The translations under genes and the position numbers were made by a program. Positions 47,103 to 55,264 of a stretch of DNA of 64,000 nucleotides are shown here, piece after piece. Under the pieces are notes generated by a model. It had not been told where the DNA came from. It saw only the letters and a list, made by a program, of their open reading frames with translations, and ran no database searches. How positions within the stretch are numbered: the first letter of the stretch is position 1; each line of letters starts with the position of its first letter. Origin of the DNA: CAVQFD01 sp963724695 (GTDB lineage Bacteria > Acidobacteriota > Vicinamibacteria > Vicinamibacterales > CAVVIG01); contig CAVRVW010000007.1 of the NCBI GenBank assembly GCA_963724695.1, positions 350,093-414,092 of the forward strand, in the 5' to 3' direction.

Positions 47103-47409
47103 ACTGCGCAGACTGCGCGCACGCCAGACACAGAGGCAGCGACATCGGAGCGATGTCCGTTATGACATCGGAGCCGTGTCCGTTATTCCGTAGGCCTCCT
47201 CCCTCATCCCTACGTCAGCATATGCCGGTTGCTGACTCTGAAGGACTGTCACCTGGGAAACCACAGCGGCCAGACTTGTGCAGGTGCTTGCGCACGTGTG
47301 ACGGCTTGGGCGACGTTCTGCGCCTGTAGCTGAACCCTGCAGTTATTGTGTGACCACCGGCCTGGGGCGCCCCGGGTGTCACCCAACATTCCGGCGCCCC
47401 GAAAGGCGA
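47103..47409. other. intergenic region with a 23-nt tandem duplication
   Basis: GACATCGGAGCGATGTCCGT-TAT is repeated at 47141-47163 and 47164-47186; each copy contains a small inverted repeat (GACATCG-gag-CGATGTC in the first). The rest has no credible reading frame. A GGCGCCCCG word occurs twice just before the next gene. Confidence 0.6.
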
Positions 47410-48675
47410 ATGCCCGTGAAGCAATTTCTTTCATACCTGATGAGCTCATGCCTGATGAGCGTGGGGCTGTTGATGTCCTCGCCGGCCCAGGTGGCGGCAC
47501 AGCCCCGTGAGGCCGAGAGCCAGGTCAGCGTCAGCGGCACCGTTGAGGCCGTCGATCACGCGGGCCGCACGGTGGCGATTCGACTCGCACAGGGCAACGC
47601 AGTGACTCTGGACGTGCCGCCCACGGCCATGCGGTTCGAGCAGGTCAGGGTTGGCGACTCCATCACCGCCACCTACTTCGATCGCGTGAGCCTGCGGGTG
47701 AAGCCCGCGGGTGAGGCGGCGGTCGACCGGACGGTGGAGCCGACGACGGTGGCGACGCCCGGAGATCTGCCGGGGGCCACGAGGACCAGGCAGCGCGTGC
47801 AGACCGTGACCGTGACCGGTTGGGACCCGGTCAACAAGGTCGTGTCCTTCACCAGGCCGAACGGGATTGCCTACTCGCGGCGACTGCTCGACACGACCGA
47901 TCCCAAGATCGCCGAGGGCCTCAAGGTGGGCGATCGCGTCGACGTCACCAGGACCGAAGCGGTGACCGTCACCGTGCAGGGGGCCGCGACCACGACAGAA
48001 ACCCTGCTGAACCGCCTGACGTTCTCGTTCCTGTTCGGATGGGACAACCAGTACAGCGGAAAGATGATCAAGGAAGCGACGGGTTCCACGGTCGGCGGCG
48101 TGCCCATCAACCTGGACGAGACGACCTTCGACGAGGTGTACGGCCGGATCGGGATCTTCAAACTCGGCGTCGGCTATCGCACCACGCCGCGCACGGAGGC
48201 CGTCGTGAACTTCGTGTGGTCCAGCAGTGATTCGGAGGACGTAGCGACCCAGATCGGCACGATAGGCCCGAACTTGCCGGTCACGGTCAACTTCACCGAG
48301 TATCAGTACTGGGGCGTCGAGGGCGGCCAGCGGTGGTTCTTCGCGCGCACGCGCTTCACGCCCTTCGTGGGCTACCTCGTGGGCCTCAACCGGCACCAGG
48401 ACATCCTTGGCACCTTCGCCAACGTACCTCCCACGCCCGGGCTTGCCGAGCAGGACGGTAAGTTCTTCGAGAAGTCATGGGCGTTGAGCCTGGGTCCCAC
48501 CGGTGGCTTGCTCATCGGCATTGGTCCCATCGAGTTCATGGCCGAAGCGCAGTTCCGTTTCATGGGCGGGCTGTCGGACGTGGACTGGCTGGTCGAAGAG
48601 GGCCTGCGGGATGTCAACAGCGAGAGCTCGCGCTGGTCACTCCCGTTTCTGATCGGCGCGCGCATCCGGTTCTGA
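47410..48675 (+). CDS. outer-membrane beta-barrel protein with duplicated N-terminal domain
   Basis: 421 residues from ATG 47410 (AAAGG upstream). Signal peptide VKQFLSYLMSSCLMSVGLLMSS. Two related beta domains follow: VSGTVEAVDHAGRTVAIRLAQGNAVTLDVP with VRVGDSITATYFDRVSLRV, and VTVTGWDPVNKVVSFTRPNGIAYSRRL with LKVGDRVDVTRTEAVTVTV. From about residue 215 the sequence is an eight- to ten-stranded barrel (FGWDNQYSGKMI, FKLGVGYRTTPRTEAVVNFVW) ending IGARIRF with the terminal Phe needed by the Bam machinery. Function unknown. Confidence 0.7.
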   Translation: MPVKQFLSYLMSSCLMSVGLLMSSPAQVAAQPREAESQVSVSGTVEAVDHAGRTVAIRLAQGNAVTLDVPPTAMRFEQVRVGDSITATYFDRVSLRVKPAGEAAVDRTVEPTTVATPGDLPGATRTRQRVQTVTVTGWDPVNKVVSFTRPNGIAYSRRLLDTTDPKIAEGLKVGDRVDVTRTEAVTVTVQGAATTTETLLNRLTFSFLFGWDNQYSGKMIKEATGSTVGGVPINLDETTFDEVYGRIGIFKLGVGYRTTPRTEAVVNFVWSSSDSEDVATQIGTIGPNLPVTVNFTEYQYWGVEGGQRWFFARTRFTPFVGYLVGLNRHQDILGTFANVPPTPGLAEQDGKFFEKSWALSLGPTGGLLIGIGPIEFMAEAQFRFMGGLSDVDWLVEEGLRDVNSESSRWSLPFLIGARIRF

Positions 48676-48694
48676 GCACCGGGATCACACGTCA

Positions 48695-48723
48695 TCGACC
48701 GCGGGCCCGGTGCCCGCGGTCGA
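48695..48723. terminator. strong hairpin after the barrel gene
   Basis: TCGACCGCGGGC-ccggt-GCCCGCGGTCGA is a perfect 12-bp stem, 20 nt after the stop codon. There is no T run, so termination may be inefficient or the hairpin may protect the mRNA end. Confidence 0.6.
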
Positions 48724-48875
48724 CTCACCGCTTCCAGGGCACACGCGATCCGCCCGTCGGCGATCCCTAAGATCACGACAAGAGACGTCTACCCGACGCG
48801 GTTGACCAACGGGCCGTGCGATGCGGTAGCATCCCGACAGAAGCTGGCGCCATTGGCCGTCTGGAGGGAGATCCC

Positions 48876-50427
48876 ATGAATCACGCTCACAACAGCCGTC
48901 GCCGATTCGGACGCACCCTGGCGCGTGTCGCGGCGTGTTCGGCGGGCGCCATGATCGTGGGTGTTGTGCTGCACGCGCAGCCGGCCGATCGGCGTGCCGC
49001 CGCCACCAACGACAGCTTCCACTGGCTCAACGAACAGAATAAGGCGTCGGTGATCATGCTCGTCGAGGAAGGCATCATCTCGAAGGAGCTGGGGACGAAG
49101 ATCGCCGGCTCGCTGACACAGGTGATCGCCGACGGCACCAAGCCGGGTGCCGTCCGATCGGGCGACTACCTGGCTGTCGAGGCCGACCTGATCAGGATTG
49201 GAGGGCCCGAGGTGTCGCGCCTTCACTCCGGGCGTTCACGTCAGGACCTCGGACAGACGACGACCCGGCTGATGCTGCGCGACGCGTTCCTCACGACCTA
49301 CGGCCAGTTCAACGACGCCCGCGCGACGCTCCTCGCGATGGCCGAGAAGCACCCGCATGCGATCCTTCCTTTCTACACTCACGGGGTGCAGGCGCAGCCC
49401 ACCGCGCTCGGACATTACCTCGGCGGCTACCTTCAGGCGATGACGCGCAGTTCGGACCGCTACAAGCAGGCATGGGCGCGGCTGAATCTTTCGCCGCTCG
49501 GCGGAGCGGCGGGAGGCACCTCGAGCTTCCCGGTGAACCGCGCGCGCCTGGCCGACTTGCTCGGCTTCGACGGCATCCTCGTGAACTCGTTCGATTCGGG
49601 CCAGATCGCCAACCAGGACAACGGCGTCGAGTTGTCGACCGTCGCGGCCTCTGGCGCCCTGACGGTCAGCATGCTGGCCGCGGATCTCACCGTGCAGTAC
49701 GCCGACCCGGATCCCTGGTTCCAGTTGACCGAAGGATCGCAAACCGGCATCAGCAGCATCATGCCGCAGAAGCGGAATCCGATTGGCCTCGAACGGCTGC
49801 ATCTCACGACGAGCACGGTGACGGGCCAGGCCGTCACTTATCTCATCCAGGCGAACAACGTCATGTCGGGGATGGGCGACTACAAGGGGGACCAGCCGCT
49901 CCAGGTCGTGCGCCTGCTCGGCAGGATGTACGGCGACTTCACCAACATGCTCAAGGCGTTCGAGTTCAACCCGGAGCGGGCGCTGCAGGAAGTGAACAAC
50001 GACTACTCGATGACCACGGAGCTGGCCGACATCCTCCAGCGGGACGCCGAAGTGCCGTTCCGCGTCGGACATCACTTCGCCTCCGACGTGGTCACGTATG
50101 GCCGGAGCCACAGCTTGAAGCCGGCAGAGATTCCCTACGACGTGGCGCAGAAGCTGTTCGGCGAAGCGTGGAAGGAATTCGGCAAGGACAACGAGCGCCT
50201 GCCGTTGACCGAGCCCCAGTTCCGTCGCGCCCTCTCTGGCGAGAACATGGTGGAGTCCGCGAAACCCGTTGGTGGACCACAGAAGTCGGAAGTGCTTCGG
50301 ATGCTCGCCGCGGAGAAGGCACGCCTGCAAGCCGACCGCGACTGGCTGGCCGCGACCCGGCTCAAGCTCGACGAAGCGGCGAAGACAGCGCGATGCCGGC
50401 GTGGCTGCACTCAGATCGGGCCGCTAG
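48876..50427 (+). CDS. exported argininosuccinate-lyase/fumarase superfamily protein
   Basis: About 517 residues; GGAGG upstream of ATG 48876. The N-terminus NSRRRFGRTLARVAACSAGAMIVGVVLHAQ is a twin-arginine-like or Sec signal, unusual for this superfamily. The body has SRLHSGRSRQDLGQTTTRL (ArgH substrate motif), GAAGGTSSFPVNR and the signature GSQTGISSIMPQKRNPIGLE with the catalytic Ser loop. The C-terminus needs a shift near 50390, giving a stop at 50425 inside a CGGGCC/GGCCCG hairpin; otherwise the frame invades the opposite gene. The substrate is unknown; export argues against arginine biosynthesis. Confidence 0.8.
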
Positions 50428-50433
50428 GCCCGC
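50418..50433 (+). terminator. hairpin over the lyase stop codon
   Basis: CGGGCC-gcta-GGCCCG with the stop codon in the loop, followed by CCCCGATTTT. A short but plausible terminator between convergent genes. Confidence 0.5.
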
Positions 50434-50497
50434 CCCGATTTTCGAGCCAGGCTGGGTGTGGGAGGCTCGGCGAACACAGGATCAGGGAATGCAGCGC

Positions 50498-53360
50498 TCA
50501 CCGCAACCGCGCGTATTCCGCCCGCGCTTCGTTGACGAGCGGGATCGCGGCGTCGGCGTCCTTCCACAGCGCAAACAGATCGTCGTACACGCGTTTCGCC
50601 TTGTCGGTGTCGCCCGAGAGCGCCAGGGCTCTCGCCAGCTGCAGCCGCGCGAACGCGTCAATGGGATCGACGAGCACGATGCTTCGATGGTCGACAATCC
50701 GCTGGAACTCGGCGGCGGCCTCTACCGGCTGCTGCGCCGCCAGATACGCCAGGCCGCGAACGTAGATCGGATAGAGCTTGCCGAAGTACCCATTGAAGCC
50801 GATGCCGCCCATGGCGAGGTCGAAGCGGGAGGCCGTCTGCAGCGATTGAATCGCCGCTGCCGCATCACGTGCGTCCAATGCGAACAGGGCCCGCAGCGTC
50901 GGTAGATACATGAATTGCACCGACGTGTCCTCCGGATAGTCACGGGCCAGATCGCCGGCAAGCGCGCGCGATCGCGACACATCACCGGACACGGCGAGCG
51001 CGAACGCGGCGGCATAGTCCACCTCGCCGCCCCTGCCGAGCGCGAGGGCCGTGGTGACCTTCTGTCTGGCTGCTGCCGGATTCCCGTACAACGCCTCCCA
51101 CACCGCCGTTGCCGCTTCGAACAAGGCGGCCCGCTCGAGCCTGTCCGGACTGCTTCGCGATGGCGGCGGCGATCGAGGCTGTCCGCCTCGCGTCCTGCAG
51201 TTGGGCGGAGCCAGCCAGGCGCAACGCTTCAAGATGCGCGATCAAGTCTTCCGTGGAGCGACTGGCTCTGGCGATCGCGGCCTGCTGACGCATGCCTTCG
51301 GCATCCCCGCGCAAGAACGCGATGAAGTAGCGAACCAGGAAATAATCAGAGGCAAATTTGTCCTCTTCCGCTCGACGGATGGTGGCCTCGGCCGCGTCCA
51401 GGCGATTCAGGTAGAGTTCGCTGTACGCCTTGCTGCCGTATGCAGGTGCGGAGCCTCCCTCGGGACTAAGAGCAATTGACCTCTCGACTGCAGCGATCGA
51501 CAGCTCGTATCTGCCGGTGCTCCTCGTCGCGAAACCGGCCAGCAATCCGTGCGGCATGGAATCGCGTGGATAGGTCTGCGCCCACGCCTCCAGCGTCTCC
51601 ATCTCGCGGTCCATGTTGCCCGTGACCGACCGGTCGTACATCGCTTCGATGTAGAATCGCTCGGCGTCGCTCGCGCGATGGCGCAACTCGTACGCCTTCG
51701 TCGCACTCTGGCGCGACTTCGCCGATTCTCCATAATTGCTGTAATAGGTCCCGAGCCTCGCATGGGCGACCGCGAAGTCCGGATCGATCGCAATCGCACG
51801 CTCGAACAGCGGCACAGCCTGCGCGCGGCCGGATGACGCGAACACCTGCGTCGCGGTCGTGAAAGCTTTCCACGCGTCCAAAGATGCCGTCGTCGCTTCC
51901 TGGAGCGGCGTGGAGTATTTCTCGATACTGACGACCGATTCACCCAGTCGCTGGCGGACCTGGGTGGCCATCTGGCTCAGCGAGCCGAGGACCTCTTCCT
52001 TGCGCGCCACCTGCGTCTGCTCGTCGGCGAGGATGTCGCCGGTCGAGCAGTTCTTGGCGCGCAGGGCGAGGATGTACTGACTGCCCAGGCTGGCGATCGA
52101 GCCATCGAGCACCACGGCGCTTGCCGTGCGAACGCACACACCTTGGGCGATCTCGGGAGTCAGCCGCGCATCCGGCGACTGCTGCATCATCGCCAGCGTT
52201 TTTCGGATGCGGTCATCCGACACGAGGCTGAGAAACGGCGATTGCTGAAGATGTGCCGCGAGTCCTTGCCGCAACGTGTCGTCGAACACCGGATCGCCGG
52301 TGGTATTGGCGAAGTCGGCGAGCACGATCGTGTCCTTATCCGTCAGCGGCGCGGGACGCCGGCCATAGAGCGCCCCCGCGACCACGGCGACAATGACGGC
52401 CGCGGCGCCGATCGAGAGCCATAGCGCGCGGCGGCGCACGAGCGCCGAACGGCCCGTCATCGTTGCGCCGTGCCTTTCGACACGCTCAAGGCCATCCCGA
52501 GCGAAGTCGAGGGACGGCCCGCCTCTCAGGTGCTCCAGATCAGTCCCGAGCTCAGCCACGCGCTGATAGCGGAGCCCGCGGTCGGTCTCCAGGCATTTCG
52601 AGACGATTCGCTCCAGTTCCGGCGACTCCCCGACGTGCAGCCGGACGCCCGGCGCGGGTCGCGTCCCCGTGACCATTTCATAGAGGACCACCCCGAAGCT
52701 CCAGATGTCGGCACGGTGATCGACAGTCTCGCCGCTGGCCTGTTCGGGCGCCATGTAGGCGACGGTTCCCATCACGACGCCCTGCCGCGTGCCGGCCATC
52801 GTGGTCACGTCCGCCTGGTGTGTGGCCGGCACCCGCATCTTGGCCAGGCCGAAATCGAGCACTTTCACGCGATCGCGGGATCCGATGAAGACGTTGGCGG
52901 GCTTGATGTCGCGGTGCACGATGCCCGCGGTATGCGCGGCGTCCAGCGCGTCGACGATCTGGATGCCCACGTCGAGCACCGTCTGCAGACTCATCGAACC
53001 GGCGGCGAGCCGGTCCTTCAGCGTCATGCCCTCCAGATACTCCATGACGATGAAGGACCGCCCGCCGTGCTCGCCGATGTCGTGGATCGTGCAGATGTTC
53101 GCGTGGTTCAGGGCCGAGGCCGTCTGCGCTTCGCGCGCGAACCGGCTCAACGCCTCGGGATCACGGGAGAGCTCTTCGGAGATGAACTTGAGCGCCACCG
53201 GACGATGGAGCCGGGTGTCCTCGGCCTTGTAGACGACGCCCATGCCGCCGCCGCCCAGCCTGGCGACGACGCGGTAGTGTGAGAGCGTCTGACCGATCAG
53301 CGGATCGCGGCCGTCATCGACTCCCCGCCGTCGTCGGTCAGCGGTCTCGTCCGGATCCAT
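50498..53360 (-). CDS. Ser/Thr receptor kinase with TPR, copy A (one frameshift)
   Basis: About 953 residues. Kinase domain at about 27-285: LGGGGMGVVYKAED (P-loop), VALKF (Lys), HRDIKPANV, DFGLAK, YMAPEQ. One helix (LWLSIGAAAVIVAVVAGALYG, about 320-340). The periplasmic part starts DTIVLADFANTTGDPVFDDTLRQGLAAHL, the TolB-like domain of bacterial receptor kinases, followed by TPRs. The frame changes near 51145 (SGQARAGRL to ERAALFEAATAVWEALYGNP) where copy B is continuous. It starts 86 nt from the divergent PQQ gene. Paralogue of 55265-58114 over its full length. Confidence 0.88.
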
Positions 53361-53375
53361 CGTGCTAGACGCCGA

Positions 53376-53381
53376 ATTATA
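53376..53381 (-). promoter_or_regulatory. -10 box (TATAAT) of kinase copy A
   Basis: TATAAT on the minus strand 15 nt before the ATG. The same box and flanks occur before kinase copy B (58131-58136), so the promoter was duplicated with the gene. Confidence 0.5.
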
Positions 53382-53433
53382 TGTGGCGTTCGCCTGAAGT
53401 AATAGCTCCTCGCGGATGGGGCGATTTCGGGTC

Positions 53434-53439
53434 TATCAT
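53434..53439 (+). promoter_or_regulatory. -10 box (TATCAT) of the PQQ-repeat gene
   Basis: TATCAT ends 7 nt before the ATG at 53447, which predicts an almost leaderless transcript. No clear -35. Confidence 0.35.
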
Positions 53440-53446
53440 CTGCCGT

Positions 53447-54787
53447 ATGAACCGACTCGGGCTCGCCGTGTGTCTGAGCGTCGCCGCTCTGTTCCCTCTG
53501 GCCGCGGCCGACGACTGGCCCGTTTTCCGAGGCCCGCAGGCCGGCGTCGTCGCCGACGATCCGGCCCTGCCGGACCAATGGAGCGAAACCGAGAACGTGG
53601 CCTGGAAGACCCGTATCCCCGGGCTAGGGTGGAGCTCGCCCATCGTCTGGGGCAACCATGTCTTTGTGACCTCAGCCGTCAGCGGCGGTGCCGAGGCGGC
53701 ACCAACGCCAGGCCTCTACGATCCGGGCGATGAGAACGGCAAGACCAAAGCCGCAGCCGCCCACCGCTGGATGGTCTATGACGTCGACTTCGACACCGGC
53801 CGGATCCGCTGGTCCCGCGAGCTCCGGGCTGGATTGCCGCCCATCTTTCGTCACCTGAAGAACAGCTTTGCCTCGGAAACACCGGTGACCGACGGCGAGC
53901 GCGTTTACGTCTTTTTCGCCAGCGGGGGCGTCCTCGCGGCCGTGGACTTCTCTGGCAAGCCGGTTTGGACGCAGACCCTCGACGTCGTCAACGGGAGGCA
54001 GGAGTTCGGGACGGCGGCCTCCCCGGTGTTGCACGGCGAGCGTCTCTTCGTCGTGAACGACAACACGCGCGAATCGTTTCTGGCGGCGTACGACAAGCGG
54101 ACCGGCAAGCAGTTGTGGCGCGTCGTGCGGGACGAAGTCGAGAACTGGTCCACCCCGTTCATCTGGGAGAACGCGCTCCGCACCGAGATCGTGACGGCGG
54201 GCTGGCGAAAAGTGCGTTCGTACGACCTCGAGGGCCGCCTGCTCTGGGAATTGACGGGAATGACTGTCAACACGGTGCCGACGCCGTTTGCGCGGCATGG
54301 CCTCTTGTACGTGAGCTCGGGCTACCCGGGTGGAAATCCGCGTCCGGTGTACGCGATCCGACCTGGCGCGTCAGGAGACATCTCTCTCTCCCCGGGTCAG
54401 ACGAGCAACCAGTACATCGCGTGGCATCAACCGCTCCTCGGCACGTACCAGACGTCGGCGCTCGTGTACGGAGACTACTACTACACCCTGCTCGATCGAG
54501 GGTTTCTCCTCTGCCACGACGCGCGGACCGGGCAACAGATCTATGGCCGCCAGCGGATCTCGTCCGAGTCCGGCGGTTTCACGGCGTCGCCTTGGGCGTA
54601 CAACGGGAAGATCTTCCTGTTGAGCGAGGACGGCGACACGTTTGTCGTCGAAGCCGGGCCGGTCTTCAAGCTGCTGGGGCGCAACAGGCTCGACGAGATG
54701 TCGCTCGCGACACCCGCAGTCTCCCGCGCGAGCCTGTTCCTGCGGACGCAGTCGTCGCTGTATCGCATCGCACGCAAGGGGCAGTAA
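53447..54787 (+). CDS. secreted PQQ-repeat beta-propeller protein
   Basis: 446 residues. Signal peptide NRLGLAVCLSVAALFPLAAA. Repeated blades with W-docking words: DWPVFRGPQAGVVADD, NVAWKTRIPGLGWSSPIVWGNHVFVTSA, KPVWTQTLDV, GKQLWRVVRDEVENWSTPFIW, GRLLWELTGMTVNTVPTPFARHGLLYVSSG. This is the BamB-like or PQQ_2 repeat group common in Planctomycetes and Acidobacteriota; a role as a periplasmic binding or scaffold protein is likely rather than an enzyme. It lies between the two duplicated kinases on the opposite strand. Confidence 0.85.
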   Translation: MNRLGLAVCLSVAALFPLAAADDWPVFRGPQAGVVADDPALPDQWSETENVAWKTRIPGLGWSSPIVWGNHVFVTSAVSGGAEAAPTPGLYDPGDENGKTKAAAAHRWMVYDVDFDTGRIRWSRELRAGLPPIFRHLKNSFASETPVTDGERVYVFFASGGVLAAVDFSGKPVWTQTLDVVNGRQEFGTAASPVLHGERLFVVNDNTRESFLAAYDKRTGKQLWRVVRDEVENWSTPFIWENALRTEIVTAGWRKVRSYDLEGRLLWELTGMTVNTVPTPFARHGLLYVSSGYPGGNPRPVYAIRPGASGDISLSPGQTSNQYIAWHQPLLGTYQTSALVYGDYYYTLLDRGFLLCHDARTGQQIYGRQRISSESGGFTASPWAYNGKIFLLSEDGDTFVVEAGPVFKLLGRNRLDEMSLATPAVSRASLFLRTQSSLYRIARKGQ

Positions 54788-54808
54788 CGTCGCACGAGGC
54801 GAAATGCG

Positions 54809-55246
54809 ATGGCCAGACCCCAGCGTGCCAGACCCGAATCCCGCCCGGCCGCCAGGAAAGACGACGGCCGCCAACTCGAGCGCCTCCGGCGTGTCTGCCG
54901 TTCGATTCCAGGGACGATCGAGAAGATCTCTCACGGCGAGCCGACGTTCTTTACGCCGAAACGCGTCTTTGCCATGTTCGCCAACAATCACCACCACGAT
55001 GGCCACGTGGCCGTGTGGCTGCCCGCGGGTCCGGGGGTGCAGGACGCGGTGATCGAGGAAGAGCCGCAGATCTTCTTCCGGCCTCCGTATGTCGGTCCGG
55101 CCGGCTGGATAGGGGTGGAGCTGGCCAGGATCGACGACGACCGCCTGGGAGCACTCGTCCGCGAGGGGTTTCTCCTTGTGACGGCGAAAGATCGGCGGCC
55201 TCGAACCGGGAAGGTCTCGAGACGGAGGACCGGAAGCCGCGGGTGA
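54809..55246 (+). CDS. MmcQ/YjbR-family protein
   Basis: 145 residues. LERLRRVCRSIPGTIEKISHGEPTFFTPKRVFAMFANNHHHDGHVAVWLPAGPG and FRPPYVGPAGWIGVELARIDDDRLGALVREGFLLVTAK follow the MmcQ/YjbR pattern (CyaY-like fold, possible DNA or RNA binding). It starts 21 nt after the PQQ gene and probably is co-transcribed. Convergent with kinase B. Confidence 0.85.
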   Translation: MARPQRARPESRPAARKDDGRQLERLRRVCRSIPGTIEKISHGEPTFFTPKRVFAMFANNHHHDGHVAVWLPAGPGVQDAVIEEEPQIFFRPPYVGPAGWIGVELARIDDDRLGALVREGFLLVTAKDRRPRTGKVSRRRTGSRG

Positions 55247-55264
55247 GCACGCCCCCGTTCACGG

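Noticed and set aside
47215..47424. Minus-strand 69-codon frame upstream of the barrel gene
   Set aside because: It overlaps the promoter and signal-peptide start of the real gene and has no motif.
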